A stretch of DNA of 64,000 bases from Marchantia polymorpha subsp. ruderalis (lineage: Eukaryota; Streptophyta; Marchantiopsida; Marchantiales; Marchantiaceae). Shown here piece by piece: positions 18,981 to 30,413 of this stretch. The notes beneath the pieces were generated by a model. It was not told the origin of the DNA. It searched no databases and saw nothing but the letters and a program-made list of their open reading frames with translations. The first letter of the stretch is position 1. Each line of letters opens with the position of its first letter. A program made the position numbers and the translations under genes. The stretch is from positions 31,226,001 through 31,290,000 of the forward strand of contig AP031354.1 of the NCBI GenBank assembly GCA_037833965.1, read 5' to 3'.

Positions 18981-19390
18981 AGCTGGAACTCAGCACGAAA
19001 TTGAAACAAGATTTTTGAAGCGAGTCGATTGAGGAGGGAGAGCGTCTTACCTCCCCTTGCGCCCGCACAGGATCAAGACGAGCGTCAGGAGGACAGGTGG
19101 CGCGTCCCTTCGCGCTATGGACCAGATGACACTACCCAAGACTTTCAAAGGCAGCAGGAACTTGGACAGCACAAAATTGAATGCAGGAACTTGGATTCTA
19201 GCAAATTGGAAGGTGAACGCGTCTTACCTTCCCCTCGCGCCCGCCGTGCCAAGAAAAACCGCTATGCTGTTGCGCTTCTGGCTGGTTGACGAGCGGAAAC
19301 ACGAAAGGCTGGAACGAGACGAGAAGAGGAGCGAGTGCGAGACGAGCGAGAGCGCGCAGTGCCGAGCGGGTTTAGGGTTTAGGTATAGGG
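18981..19390. other. Spacer with telomere-like motif; no supported gene
   Basis: It has open frames of 86-121 codons on + without recognisable motifs. Phrases such as GGCACAAAATTGAA and CAGGAACTTG are shared with the block near 17240. GGGTTTAGGGTTTAGG lies at about 19368-19383. Confidence 0.5.
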
Positions 19391-20628
19391 TCACTCAGAA
19401 AAGACATGAATTCCACCCCTAAAACCCCCCGGGAGAGCGGGAGGCAGGGAGGGAAGACCTGAGCCAGGCGTGCAAGCCTCCGCTCGCCCAGACCCAGGGG
19501 TCAGAGGACTAATTTCAATAAACTCCAATCCATTGCCATCAGGATCGCAACAGAATATTGAGGGCACCATGCTGTGCTGGTACGGTATCCCTTCAAAAGA
19601 GAAATGAGGGTGTACGTTATAGCAAAGCTTGTAGTCTGAACCACATCAAATCGTGTATATATACAACTGCAAACACATTAGAAAATTCAAGGTCAGCCTA
19701 AAATCCCAGTTTGCAACTACTATATGCTCACCTGCTTTCTCAAGTGTTTGTCGAAGACCTTCAACATTCTTGCAGTTAAAGCATGCATGTCTGTCGAAAC
19801 CACCATGCCCAGGCCGACCGTGAACTGGATCAGGGTTGGGAACCTCCATGATATGAATAACCTCAGCTCCCAAAAGTAACCAAGCTCCTCTATACGGAAG
19901 CTCTGGTCTATCTGGACTAGTCATCAAACCTATTGGAATGAATAAAAGATGGTTAGCTATTTGATGAAAGCGGTTCGTTACTCACAGATTCAGCCCTTTG
20001 AACTGGACTGCAATACTCAAACGCACGTAGAATCACTTCGCAGCCATCCATGCACTAGTTGATTGAATAAGAAGAATGACATTGTTTCATGAATAGTATT
20101 CATATTGATGAATCAAATATATCTGCAAGTTTTTCCATCGATCGAGTTTGGCACCAATCTCTTTCCCATGATAATATGGAACAAATGAATGAAAACAGAC
20201 ATGATTGTATGTGACTACAATAAAATTTACTTACAATTGGTCGACTGTGACAATCTAGGAATGAAAATTTGCTGAAATTTTATCTATAAATGCTGAAAAT
20301 GATGACAAACTTCACAGGAGTGGAATAGAAACGTACATGAAGGAGAAACCGTGAGAGATTTCAAGTGAACATCTGCAGGCTCTTTTGAAGATTTTGTATC
20401 TTTGAAGGTTGGAGGTGCTTCCTCTTCAGTATTTTCCATCGGCAAATTCATGAAGTCTACACTGTTGTCGTGTTGAAATTTCTCCTCGGGTAGAGACACA
20501 CCATGAACTGCCCCACGGGAGCCCAGGTCATGCTCAGTGGACACAGATCCTTCTTCCGCTCTTCCTTCGTCCTTCAACATGTCCAATTCTTCAAGTTGAT
20601 GGTTCTCCGCTGCTATGGCAGTTTTCAT
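19391..20628 (-). pseudogene. VOC/glyoxalase I-like gene, copy A (exon deleted)
   Basis: A multi-exon gene on minus. The ATG is at 20628, with an N-terminal exon to about 20335 that is hydrophilic and of unknown function. The VOC core has ELPYRGAWLLLGAE, IHIMEVPNPDP, GGFDRHACF and LEKAG, with a GTGAGC donor, then an exon reading IPYQ...PSIFCCDPDGNGLEFIEI. The exons fit plant plastid-type glyoxalase/dioxygenase superfamily proteins. A 145-bp deletion at 19987-19990 removes the exon with the first metal ligand (LNH). The 3' end runs into CT-rich repeat sequence before a TGA at 19391. The deletion makes it non-functional. Confidence 0.7.
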
Positions 20629-21240
20629 GAGTTTTTATGTGCCAGTGGAATGAGGTATGAGGTAGCTGATCCCTGCCCCTGCCCCTGGGTCTGGGCGAGC
20701 GCAGGCTTCCAGGCCTTTACTCACTTCCTCCCTTCTTCCCTGCCTCTCGCTTTTCTCTCCTGCGCCCCTCCTCCCTGCTCCTGGATCGGACCCTCCTCAC
20801 AAACGACAGCAAAGAGACAGTGGCAGACGGCGCTTGTAACTCAGGTGACCACTGGAACAGAAAGGACGACTGGACCCTGATGCGGCTGAACTGCACCTCA
20901 CCCCATATATATAGGTCGTCTGTGCTACGTCCTCCGAATGAGGTAGCTGATCCCTGCCCTGCCCCTGGGTCTGGGCGAGCGCAGGCTTCCAGGCCTTTAC
21001 TCACTTCCTCCCTTCTTCCCTGCCTCCCGCTTGCACGTCTTCCTTCCCTGACTCCCGCTCCCCCCCCCCTCCTCGTCACTAAAGGCTCAACACTTTTGGG
21101 GGAACGCGAGGGAGCTGATCCTAGCCCCTGCCCCCCGCTGCCTCCCGCGCATCGCTCACTTCCTGCCTCCCGCTTGCATGCCTGGCTCAGGACTTCCCTC
21201 CCTGCCTCCCGCTCAATGATGTGAAAACAATAATGTGAAA
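20629..21240. repeat. CT-rich repeated region with TATA-like site upstream of the VOC copy
   Basis: Phrases around GTAGCTGATCCCTGCC and TCACTTCCTCCCTTCTTCCC occur twice (about 20659 and 20940). ATATATATA at 20905-20913 lies about 280 bp upstream of the minus-strand ATG at 20628 and could be that gene's TATA box. Confidence 0.5.
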
Positions 21241-21772
21241 ACAAACAGAACACAATTCATTTCATTTAAGTTCATTGACGATGTCTTCATTCAGTGGCCA
21301 GTCACGGTCCCTCGATTCTTGACTGACTGGTGACTGACCCCATGGTTTATTCCGTCCGTCGTCAATCACAGTCCCTCGATTCTTGACTGACTGTGAGTCG
21401 TCAGTCCAGTTCAAATCCTTCGTCAGGATATGAACTCCACTTGACGACTGACTGCAGACCGTCCCCCGGACGTTTCAAGATTCCTGCCGGGCGCAAGGAG
21501 GCATCATTCGGACGCCTCTAGATTCCTGTCGGGCGCGAGGAGACGCTCGTTTCACGGTGTCTGGAACCCAGCCGGGCGCAAGGGGAATTTATCGGACTCG
21601 TCCAGATTCCTGTGGGGCGCGAGGGGGGCATCCCTCGGACGCCTCTAGACACCTGTCGGGCTCGAGGGAACGCGCGTTTCACGGTGTCTCCACCCTCACT
21701 GACTGCAGACCGTCCCCGGGACGTTTCAAGATTCCTGCCGGGCGCAAAGGGGCATCCCTCGGACGCGTCTAT
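21241..21772. repeat. GACTG-rich repeats and GC-rich ~42-bp array
   Basis: Same family as 15219-15990 but shorter, about seven GC-rich units. Confidence 0.85.
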
Positions 21773-22549
21773 AAGCAATCAGGTTAGAAATTATTATTTA
21801 TTATGCACCTTTTTTTCTATTTTAAAAATGATACTCAAGCAATAAATTTGCATCCTTTTGAATAGACTTGGCTATAGAATCCTGCAAGAATTGAGCCCAA
21901 GATAATCTGGAGTTATACACATTTGATAACTCGATTCTTGACTGACCGTCAGTCGTTAGTCGAGTGCATATCCTTCCTCAGTGACTCTGATCGATAGGAG
22001 TGTGGCCTTGGGTATTTATTTTCAATATGTTAACTTAGTTATTCCTTCATGGATTCAGTTTCTATGTTATGACCAGAGCTTCAACTCCAATGATTGCATA
22101 CCCTTGAATCGGCTTTGGAAGAGTTGGCTTATGCCGAGCACACAGCCCTACTGTGCGTAGTCTCTAATCGATGGAAGTGTGGCCTTGGGTATTTATTTTC
22201 AATATGTTAACTTAGTTATTTCCTCATGGATTCAGTTTCTATGTCTTTCTTTCTTTATATCTTCTGTCATCATTCCTTCACGATTTCGATTAATTTTTAT
22301 TTTTTTTTATGTCACTGTTTCTCTACATTTTCGTAATTATATTTATTTTAATGCAATCATTTCTTTACATTTGACTGATTGAATATTTTCTGACATTTTC
22401 TCTTTAGATTTTACTTTTTTATTTTTCATGGAATTGTTTTTTAATGTGCTTGTTTCTTTCGGAAAATGTGATTATATATTTATTATTTTCTGAATTATCT
22501 CATGATAATTAGGAAAATAAGATAACAAAACCCCCCGCGAGCCTTTCAT
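21773..22549. repeat. AT-rich spacer with internal direct duplication
   Basis: GTGTGGCCTTGGGTATTTAT followed by TTTCAATATGTTAAC occurs twice (about 22001 and 22179), separated by a 180-bp piece found elsewhere near 24170. It looks like a recombination product. No gene seen. Confidence 0.65.
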
Positions 22550-22677
22550 CGACGTGATGTCCATCATGTCCGGACTGGTGTAACCCAGATCCGATAAGAC
22601 CGCTGCGGTCAAGCGCCCTTGGCACGGAAGAGGTCTGGGATGGGTGACATCCACTCCGTGGAACTTCCGCAGATCAT
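22550..22677 (+). repeat. 5S-rRNA-like element, plus-type
   Basis: Full length. The hairpin is weakened to ATCATGTC, and the C-box region reads GGATGGGTGACAT. A T-run follows within 40 bp. Confidence 0.7.
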
Positions 22678-22760
22678 AAACATGAAAAAGTTCCTAAACT
22701 CCTTTTCGTTTTTTTTTTCTTTAATTTTTTTTTAATTTTTTAAGAGGGGTCGATTCTATG

Positions 22761-23003
22761 AATGCGACCGTGGCCCCACGGACCCTCGTACATACGAGGT
22801 ACGATGTCAACAGTACGAGGTACGGGGGATATGCGATCGTGGCCCCTCGGACCCTCGTACATACGAGGTACGATGTCAGCAGTACGAGGTTCGGAGGATA
22901 TGCGACCGTGGCCCCTCGGGCCCTCGTCCATACGAGGAACGATGTCAGCAATACGAGGTACGGAGGATATGCGGACCTGGGCCCCTCGGACTATACGAGG
23001 TAA
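22761..23003. repeat. 69-bp minisatellite, ~3.5 units
   Basis: It ends with the truncated unit ...GGACTATACGAGGTAAAAA, the same terminal form as at 14515, 26686 and 41462. Confidence 0.9.
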
Positions 23004-23361
23004 AAATCTGGCGCTCCCCCTGGCGCATTCCTGGGAGTTCGGCAGTCCCTTTGTTCGGAAGCGAGGGAGGAAAGGAGGAAACAAATTGAGCCCGGCCGGG
23101 CGAAATGGGGATCTCCCGGACGCGCCCGGGTTCCTGGGGGGCGCCAGGGGACGCGCGTCTCGCGGTGTCTTGAACCCGGGCGGGCGCAATGGGGTTCTCT
23201 CGGATGCGTGTAGAATCTTGTCGGGCGCAGGGGGGATCTCCCGGACGCGTCTCGATTTCCTTTCGCCATGGACTGGTCTATCAGAAGTGTGCCAGGGCCC
23301 AAGGCCCAAGTTCATACCTGTACCAGGGCACCCTCTTCTTGCTGGTTTTGGGGCGCAAGGC
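23004..23361. repeat. GC-rich spacer, second array family
   Basis: Contains GTTCGGCAGTCCCTTTGTTC, a GAGGAAAGGAGGAAA tract, and GC-rich units built on GGACGCGCCCGGGTTCC and GGGCGCAATGGGG. No gene. Confidence 0.75.
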
Positions 23362-23414
23362 CGGAAGAGGTCTAGGATGGGTGACCTCCACTCCGTGGAA
23401 CTTCCGCAGATCAT
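23362..23414 (+). repeat. 5S-rRNA-like element, 3' fragment
   Basis: Only the C-box half (GGATGGGTGACCTCC to CAGATCAT) is present, joined directly to the GC-rich spacer. The A-box region is missing. Confidence 0.65.
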
Positions 23415-23494
23415 AAACATGAAAAAGTTCCTAAACTCCTTTTTGTTCTAATTTTTAATTTTTGGTTTGATTTTTAATTATGGGGGTCAATTCT

Positions 23495-23688
23495 ATGAAC
23501 GCGACCGTGGCCCCTCGGACCCTCGAACATACGAGGTACGAGATCAGCAGTACGAGGTACGGAGGATATGCGACCGTGGCCCCTCGGACCCTCGTACATA
23601 CGAGGTACGAGGTAGCAGTACGAGGTTCGGAGGATATGCGACCGTGGCCCCTCGGGCCCTCGTACATACGAGGTACGAGGTCAGCAGT
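23495..23688. repeat. 69-bp minisatellite, ~2.8 units
   Basis: Units carry the TACGAGGTCAGCA or TACGAGATCAGCA variants. The array is cut off at CAGCAGTATTCCCGGG. Confidence 0.9.
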
Positions 23689-24290
23689 ATTCCCGGGAGT
23701 TCGGCAGTCCCTTTGTTCGGAAGCGAGGGAGGAAAGGAGGAAACAATTGTACCCGAGTGTGCGCCTCGCCGAGTAGGAGCGTTGTGGGTGCGCGTCTCGC
23801 GGTGCATTGAACCCGGCCGGGCTAAATGGGGATCTCCCGGACGCGCCCGGGTTCCTGGGGGGCGCCAGGGGACGCGCGTCTCGCGGTGTCTTGAACCCGG
23901 GCGGGCGCAATGGGGGTCTCTCGGATGCGTGTAGAATCTTGTCGGGCGCAAGGGGGATCTCCCGGACGCGTCTCGATTTCCTTTCGCCAAGGACTGGTCT
24001 ATCAGAAGTGTGCCAGGGCCCAAGGCCCAAGTTCGTACCTGTACCAGGGCACCCTCTTCTTGCTGGTTTTGGGGCGCAAGGCCGTCCACTAACTGCCTTC
24101 CTGGAGAACTCTATATATTTCAGAATAGTTCAACGCTTTGGATCATGCCTCAGAGTAAGAGCCTTGGTTATGTTATGACCACAGCTTCAACTCAAATGAT
24201 TGCATACCCTTGAATCGGCCTTGGAAGAGTGGGCTTATGCCGAGCACACAGCCCTACTGTGCGTAGTCTCTAATCGATGGAAGTGTGGCC
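23689..24290. repeat. GC-rich spacer and ~290-bp conserved block
   Basis: After the GC-rich units comes a block from GTGCCAGGGCCCAAGGCC to GCCCTACTGTGCGTAGTC, repeated 1,265 bp later and in copies near 41760, 53814 and 55079. It contains CTATATATTTCAGAATAG. No coding potential recognised. Confidence 0.7.
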
Positions 24291-24650
24291 TTGGGTATTT
24301 ATTTTCAATATGTTAACTTAGTTATTTCCTCATGGATTCAGTTTCTATGTCTTTCTTTCTTTATATTTTCTGTAATCCTTTCTTCACAATTTCAATTTTC
24401 TTTTATTTTTGTATTTTTATGTCACTGTTTCTCTACATTTTCGTAATTATATTTATTTTGAGGCAATCATTTCTTTACATTTTACTGATTGAATATTTTC
24501 TGAAATTTTCTCTTTAGATTTTACTTTTTTAATTTTATTTTTCATGGAATTATGTTTTTTAGTAATGCTTGTTTCTTTCTGAATATGTGATGATTTATTT
24601 ATTATTTTCTGAATTATCTCATGATAATAAAGAAAATAAGATAACAAAAC
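24291..24650. repeat. AT-rich pre-5S block
   Basis: T-rich on +, ending TCATGATAATAAAGAAAATA just before the 5S-like element. The same block precedes the other + copies. Confidence 0.75.
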
Positions 24651-24743
24651 CCAGATCCGATAAGACCGCTGCGGTGAAGCGCCCTTGGCACGGAAGAGGT
24701 CTGGGATGGGTTACCTCCACTCCGTGGAACTTCCGCAGATCAT
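24651..24743 (+). repeat. 5S-rRNA-like element lacking the 5' hairpin
   Basis: It begins directly at CCAGATCCGATAAGACC after ATAACAAAA, about 35 bp shorter at the 5' end. C box reads GGATGGGTTACC. Confidence 0.65.
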
Positions 24744-24828
24744 AAACCTGAAAATGTTCCTAAACTCCTTTTTGTTCTAATTTTTAATTTTTGGTTTGAT
24801 TTTGAATTAGGGGGGTCAATTCTATGAA

Positions 24829-24931
24829 CGCGACCGTGGCCGCTCGGACCCTCGTCCATACGAGGAACGATGTCAGCAGTACGAGGTACGGAGGATATGC
24901 GGACCTTGGCCCCTCGGACTATACGAGGTAA
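24829..24931. repeat. 69-bp minisatellite, ~1.5 units
   Basis: The shortest array. One unit reads GGCCGCTCGGACC where the duplicate at 54640 keeps GGCCCCTCGGACC. Confidence 0.85.
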
Positions 24932-25555
24932 AAATCGGCGCTGCCACTGGCGCATTCCTGGGAGTTCGGCAGTCCCTTTGTTCGGAAGCGAGGGAGGAAA
25001 GGAGGAAACAAATGTACCGGAGTGTGCGCCTCGCCGAGTAGGAGCGTTGGGGGCGCACGTCTCGCGGTGCATTTAACCCGGCCGGGCGAAATGGGGATCT
25101 CCCGGACGCGCCCGGGTTCCTGGGGGGCGCCAGGGGACGCGCGTCTCGCGGTGTCTTGAATCCGGGCGGGCGCAATGGGGGTCTCTCGGATGCGTGTAGA
25201 ATCTTGTCGCGCGCAAGGGGGATCTCCCGGACGCGTCTCGATTTCCTTTCGCCAAGGACTGGTCTATCAGAAGTGTGCCAGGGCCCAAGGCCCAAGTTCG
25301 TACCTGTACCAGGGCACCCTCTTCTTGCTGGTTTTGGGGCGCAAGGCCGTCCACTAACTGCCTTTCTGGAGAACTCTATATATTTCAGAATAGTTCAACG
25401 CTTTGGATCATGCCTCAGAGTAAGAGCCTTGGTTATGTTATGACCAGAGCTTCAACTCCAATGATTGCATACCCTTGAATCGGCCTTGGAAGAGTTGGCT
25501 TATGCCGAGCACACAGCCCTACTGTGCGTAGTCTCAAATCGATGGAAGTGTGGCC
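24932..25555. repeat. GC-rich spacer and conserved block, second tandem copy
   Basis: Repeats 23689-24290 with a period of 1,265 bp, for example CCAGGGCCCAAGG near 24013 and 25278. Confidence 0.75.
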
Positions 25556-25915
25556 TTGGGTATTTATTTTCAATATGTTAACTTAGTTATTTTCTCATGG
25601 ATTCAGTTTCTAGGTCTTTCTTTCTTTATATCTTCCGTAATCCTTTCTTCACAATTTCAATTTTCTTTTATTTTTGTATTTTTATGTCACTGTTTCTCTA
25701 CATTTTCGTAATTATATTTATTTTGAGGCAATCATTTCTTTACATTTTACTGATTGAATATTCTCTGAAATTTTCTCTTTAGATTTTGCTTTTTTAATTT
25801 TATTTTTCTTGGAAGTATTCTTTTTAGTAATGCTTGTTTCTTCCTGAATATGTGCTGATTTATTTATTATTTTTGGAATTATCTCATGATAATAAAGAAA
25901 ATAAGATAACAAAAC
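25556..25915. repeat. AT-rich pre-5S block
   Basis: Tandem copy of 24291-24650. Confidence 0.75.
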
Positions 25916-26008
25916 CCAGATCCGATAAGACTGCTGCGGTGAAGCGCCCTTGGCACGGAAGAGGTCTGGGATGGGTGACCTCCACTCCGTGGAACTTCCG
26001 CAGATCAT
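25916..26008 (+). repeat. 5S-rRNA-like element lacking the 5' hairpin
   Basis: Same 5' truncation as at 24651. A long T-run starts about 32 bp downstream. Confidence 0.65.
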
Positions 26009-26097
26009 AAACATGAAAAAGTTCCTAAACTCCTTTTCGTTTTTTTTTTTAAAAAAATTTTTAATTTTTTTTTAATTTTATAAGAGGGGTCGATTCT

Positions 26098-26686
26098 ATG
26101 ATTGCGACCGTGGCCCCTCGGACCCTCGTTCATACGAGGTACGATTTTAACAGTACGAGGTACGGGGGATATGCGATCGTGGCCCCTCGAACCCTCGTAC
26201 ATACGAGGTACGATGTCAGCAGTACGAGGTACGGAGGATATGCGACCGTGGCCCCTCGGACCCTCGTACATACGAGGTACGATGTCAGCAGTACGAGGTA
26301 CGGAGGATATGCGACCCTGGCCCCTCGGACCCTCGTACATACGGTGTACGATGTTTGCAGTACGAGGTACGGAGGATATGCGACCCTGGCCACTCGGACC
26401 CTCGTACATACGAGGTACGATGTCAGCAGTACGAGGTACGGAGGATATGCGACCCTGGCCCCTCGGACCCTCGTTCATACGAGGAACGATGTCAGCAGTA
26501 CGAGGTACGGAGGATATGCGACCTTGGCCACTCGGACCCTCGTTCATACGAGGTACGATGTAAGCAGTACGAGGTACGGAGGATATGCGACCCTGGCCCC
26601 TCGGACCCTCGTTCATACGAGGAACGATGTCAGCAGTACGCGGTACGGAGGATATGCGACCTTGGCCCCTCGTACTATACGAGGTA
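26098..26686. repeat. 69-bp minisatellite, ~8.5 units
   Basis: The longest array in this block. The period was measured as 69 (26222 to 26291). Because 69 is a multiple of 3, several frames on both strands stay open, giving spurious ORFs up to 203 codons. Confidence 0.95.
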
Positions 26687-26862
26687 AAAATCTTTTTGAA
26701 TAGACTTGTCTATAGAATCCTGCAAGAATTGAGCCCAAGAAAATCTGGAGTTATGAAAATTTTATAACTCGAGTCTTGGCTGACCGTCAGTCGTTAGTCG
26801 AGTTCATATCCTTCCTCAGTGACCCTAAACCCTAAACCCGCTCGCCACCGAGCGCTCTCTCT
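26687..26862. repeat. Spacer with short telomere-like repeat
   Basis: Copy of 14516-14691; CCCTAAACCCTAAACCC at 26823-26839. Confidence 0.7.
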
Positions 26863-27389
26863 GTGTTGATAAGCTCTCTGGAGAAAAAGATGATATGGAC
26901 GAGGGAGACAACATATTTTATTGCGGTGAGGGAGGGGTCGTTAGGCGCGATGACGGTGTTGTCCTCGCACGAGCTTTTGATCCTCTGTAACTTCGGTGCT
27001 GCGAACACCGAAGTTACAGAAGATGAAAAGCTAGCGGGAGGAAATCTTGCTTTGAAGAATTCTTCTGAGCTCGGACGATCAGTCCGAGTCGTTCGGAAGC
27101 ACAAGGATTCCATCCTTCGATCCAAATTCTTCTACAGCTATGACGGTATGTATAAAGTGAGAAGATTTTACAGCGAGCGAAAGAAGGGAGTTTGTTAGTC
27201 GCAGAGTTTGTCACATTTTTTAGATTCGATCTTTCGAGTAGGAGAAAGCATGGAAAAAATATGTGTGAAACTGGAAAAAAGCCAGAACTCCCAACTGATA
27301 AAACTATATGTAATCTCGTCAGATCTAATGTTGTCAAGGACGAAAACATTGATGTGAAAACAAACAAAACACAATTCATTTCATTTTAG
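26863..27389 (+). pseudogene. SUVH-type SRA domain fragment
   Basis: Identical translation to 14692-15218, including the frame break and the hairpin (26984-27020). Confidence 0.65.
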
Positions 27390-28161
27390 TTCATTGACGA
27401 TGTCTTCATTCAGTGGCCAGTCACGGTCCCTCGATTCTTGACTGACTGGCGACTGAACCCACGGTTTATTCCGTCAGTTGTCAAGATTCTTCACTGAGTG
27501 CTGACTGACCCCACGGTTTATTCCGTCCGTCGTCAATCACAGTCCCTCGATTCTTGACTGACTGTGAGTCGTCAGTCCAGTTCATATCCTTCGTCAGGAT
27601 ATGGACTCCACTTGACGACTGACTGCAGACCGTCCCCCGGACGTTTCAAGATTCCTGCCGGGCGCGAGGGGGCATCCCTCGGACGCCTCTAGATACCTGT
27701 CGGACGCGCGAGAATCGCGCGTTCTCACGGTGTCGCCACCCTCACTGACTGCAGACAGTCCCCGGGACGTTTCAAGATTCCTGCCGGGCGCGAAGGGCAA
27801 TCCCTCGGACGCTTCTAGATTCCTGTCGGCCTCGAGGAGGCGCGCCTTTCACTCTGTCTGGAACCCGGCCGGGCGCAAGGGAGATATCTCGGTAGCGTTT
27901 AGATTCCTGTGGGGCGCGAGGGGGCATCCCTCGGACGCATCTACATTCCTGTCGGGCGCGAGGGGACGCGCGTTTCACGGTGTCTGGGACCCGGCCGGGC
28001 GCAAGGGGGATTTCTCGGACTAGTCTAGATTCCTGTGGGGCGCGAGGGGGCATCCCTCGGACGCGTCTATATTCCTGTCGGGCGCGAGGGGATCTCTCGG
28101 ACGGCCTCTACATTCCTGTCGGGCGCGAAGGGGCATCCCGTTGTCGGACGCGTCTAGCTTC
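27390..28161. repeat. GACTG-rich repeats and GC-rich ~42-bp array
   Basis: Copy of 15219-15990, with the same CCCGTTGTCGGACG irregularity in the last unit. Confidence 0.85.
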
Positions 28162-28211
28162 TCCAATAAATATGGAAAAATGACTCTGACTCGGACTACC
28201 TTAGGAGCTTT

Positions 28212-28336
28212 ATGATTTGCGGAAGTTCCACGGAGTGTGGTCACCCATCCCAGACCTATTCCGTTCCAAGGGCGCTTAACCGCGGGGTTCTGATGGGATC
28301 TGGCATACCAGCCGTGATGCGATCGGAATCACGTCC
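28212..28336 (-). repeat. 5S-rRNA-like element, minus-type
   Basis: Copy of 16041-16165. Confidence 0.7.
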
Positions 28337-30252
28337 ATGAAAGAGTCCCCTGAGATTTTGTTATCTTGTCCTGTGATAATTATTCGTTTGAGAGATAAAA
28401 GAATCAAAAATAAAATAAAATCAAGAAATGAATAAAAGCAAAAAAATAAAAGTTTAAAAAACAATGAGATAGATATATAAACGAATTCCATAAAATATTA
28501 CCAAGGAGATAACAGATAAATACGACTCTGACTCGGAAGTATGATCTGAACCGTTGATCTCTGAACCAATGTTTCCCTCTCGTCCCTTCGGCGACATCTG
28601 AGTCACTGAGGGAACATGCACTTGACTGACGACTGGCGAAAGACATCTTTCCTGGATGCCGATCCTTCGGGGATCTCCCGGACGGCCTCCATAAACGATT
28701 ACGGATAGAAACAGTAACATTTAGAAATTACCAATCAGGTTAGAAATTATTGTTTATAATTTCTTATTTTCTATTTCGAAAATGATATTCATGGAATAAA
28801 TCTGCATCTTTTTTAATAGACTTGGCTTTACAAATTCTGCAAGAATTGAGCCCAAGATAATCTGGAGTTATAAACATTTGAAACTAGAAAAACATTTGAG
28901 AGCGCCACGTGTTCCGTATTCTCGCATTAAAGGCATGAGTGTTGTAATCTCAGGTCTTACGCGTATAAATACTGCAGCTGCACCTCCCCTCTCGTCTCTT
29001 CGGGGACATCCGATCAGCGGCCGTTGGTAGCCGCTGATCGGCCGGGCGCAAGGGGAAGGTGAGTGGCGCGTCCCCTTGCGCCCTTGGCAGGAACTTGCAA
29101 ATCGGCACAAAATTGAAAGCAGGAATAGAAGAAGAGAGGATGAGGGGAAGGCGAGCAGCAGCAGCAGGGCCAGAGAAAGGGAGAGAGAGAGAGAGAGAGA
29201 GGGCGGAGACAGAGAGAACAAGCGAGAGCGAGAGCGCGCAGTGGCGAGCGGCTTTGGGGCTTAAGGTTTAGGGTAGCAGGAGCATAGCAGCGGCAGCAGC
29301 AGGAGGCATACCAGCCCTGATGTGATCGAATCATGGCGCATTTTGTTATCTTTTCCTATGATAATCACTTGCATGAGAGATGAAGGAATAAGAAATGAAA
29401 TAAAAAAAGAAACCAATGAATCAAATGGATAAAAAAAAACTTGAATAAAAAGACAAAACTAAAGACTCTGAAGAATGATCTGAACAGTTGATCTTTGAGC
29501 CAATGTTGAGATTATTTTTTTTAATTATAAATGATCATGGATAGATAAATATGACTCTGAAGTATGATCTGAACCGTTGATCTTTGTATCAATGTTGGGA
29601 TTTCTCTTCGATTCTAAATAATCATGGATAGAAACAGAAACATTTAGAATTTAGCAATCAGGTTAGAAATTATTATTTATTATGCACTTTTTTTTCTATT
29701 TTAAAAATGATACTCATGCAATAAATTTGCATCTTTTTGAAAAGACTTGGCTATAGAATCCTGCAAGAATTGAGCCCAAGATAATCTGGAGTTATACAAA
29801 TTTGATAACTCGATTCTTGACTGACCGTCAGTCGTTAGTCGAGTTCATATCCTTCCTCAGTGACTCTAATCGATAGAAGTGTGGCCTTAGGTATTTATTT
29901 TCAATATGTTAACTTAGTTATTTCTTCATGGATTCAGTTTCTATGTCTTTCTTTCTTTATATCTTCTGTGATCATTTCTTCACGATTTCGATTAATTTTT
30001 ATTATTATTTTATGTCACTGTTTCTCTACATTTTTGTAATTATATTTATTTTAATGCAATCATTTCTTTACATTTGACTGATTGAATATTTTCTGAAATT
30101 TGCTCTTTAGATTTAACTTTTTTATTTTTCATGGAATTGTTTTTTAATGTGCTTGTTTCTTTCGGAATTTGTGATTATATATTTATTATTTTCTTAATTA
30201 TCTCATGATAATTAAGAAAATAAGATAACAAAACCCCCCGGGACCCTTTCAT
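28337..30252. repeat. AT-rich spacers with hairpin/AG block; internal deletion
   Basis: Relative to 16166-18400, about 330 bp are missing at 28573 (ACCAATGTT joined to TCCCTCTCG). The 12-bp-stem hairpin is at 29010-29041 and the GA run at 29181-29201. No gene seen. Confidence 0.7.
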
Positions 30253-30380
30253 CGACGTGATGTCCATCACGTCCGGACTGGTGTAACCCAGATCCGATAA
30301 GACCGCTGCGGTTAAGCGCCCTTGGCACGGAAGAGGTCTGGGATGGGTGACCTCCACTCCGTGGATCTTCCGCAGATCAT
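30253..30380 (+). repeat. 5S-rRNA-like element, plus-type
   Basis: Full length with intact GACGTGAT/ATCACGTC hairpin. The T-run here is only TTTTTG, shortened by the inverted repeat that follows. Confidence 0.7.
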
Positions 30381-30413
30381 AAACATGAAAAAGTTCCTAA
30401 ACTCCTTTTTGTT

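Noticed and set aside
19029..19422. 86- and 121-codon ORFs with a charged composition
   Set aside because: Overlapping frames in spacer sequence containing telomere-like repeats; no family recognised.
22740..23451. ORFs of 226 and 229 codons on both strands
   Set aside because: They run through minisatellite and GC-rich array sequence; they are open because the period is a multiple of three and stops are rare in GC-rich DNA. No motif or codon signal.
24051..24290. Cassandra-type TRIM boundaries around the 5S-like elements
   Set aside because: I looked for TG...CA LTR ends and a methionine-tRNA PBS next to the 5S-like sequence and saw none, so the name is not assigned.
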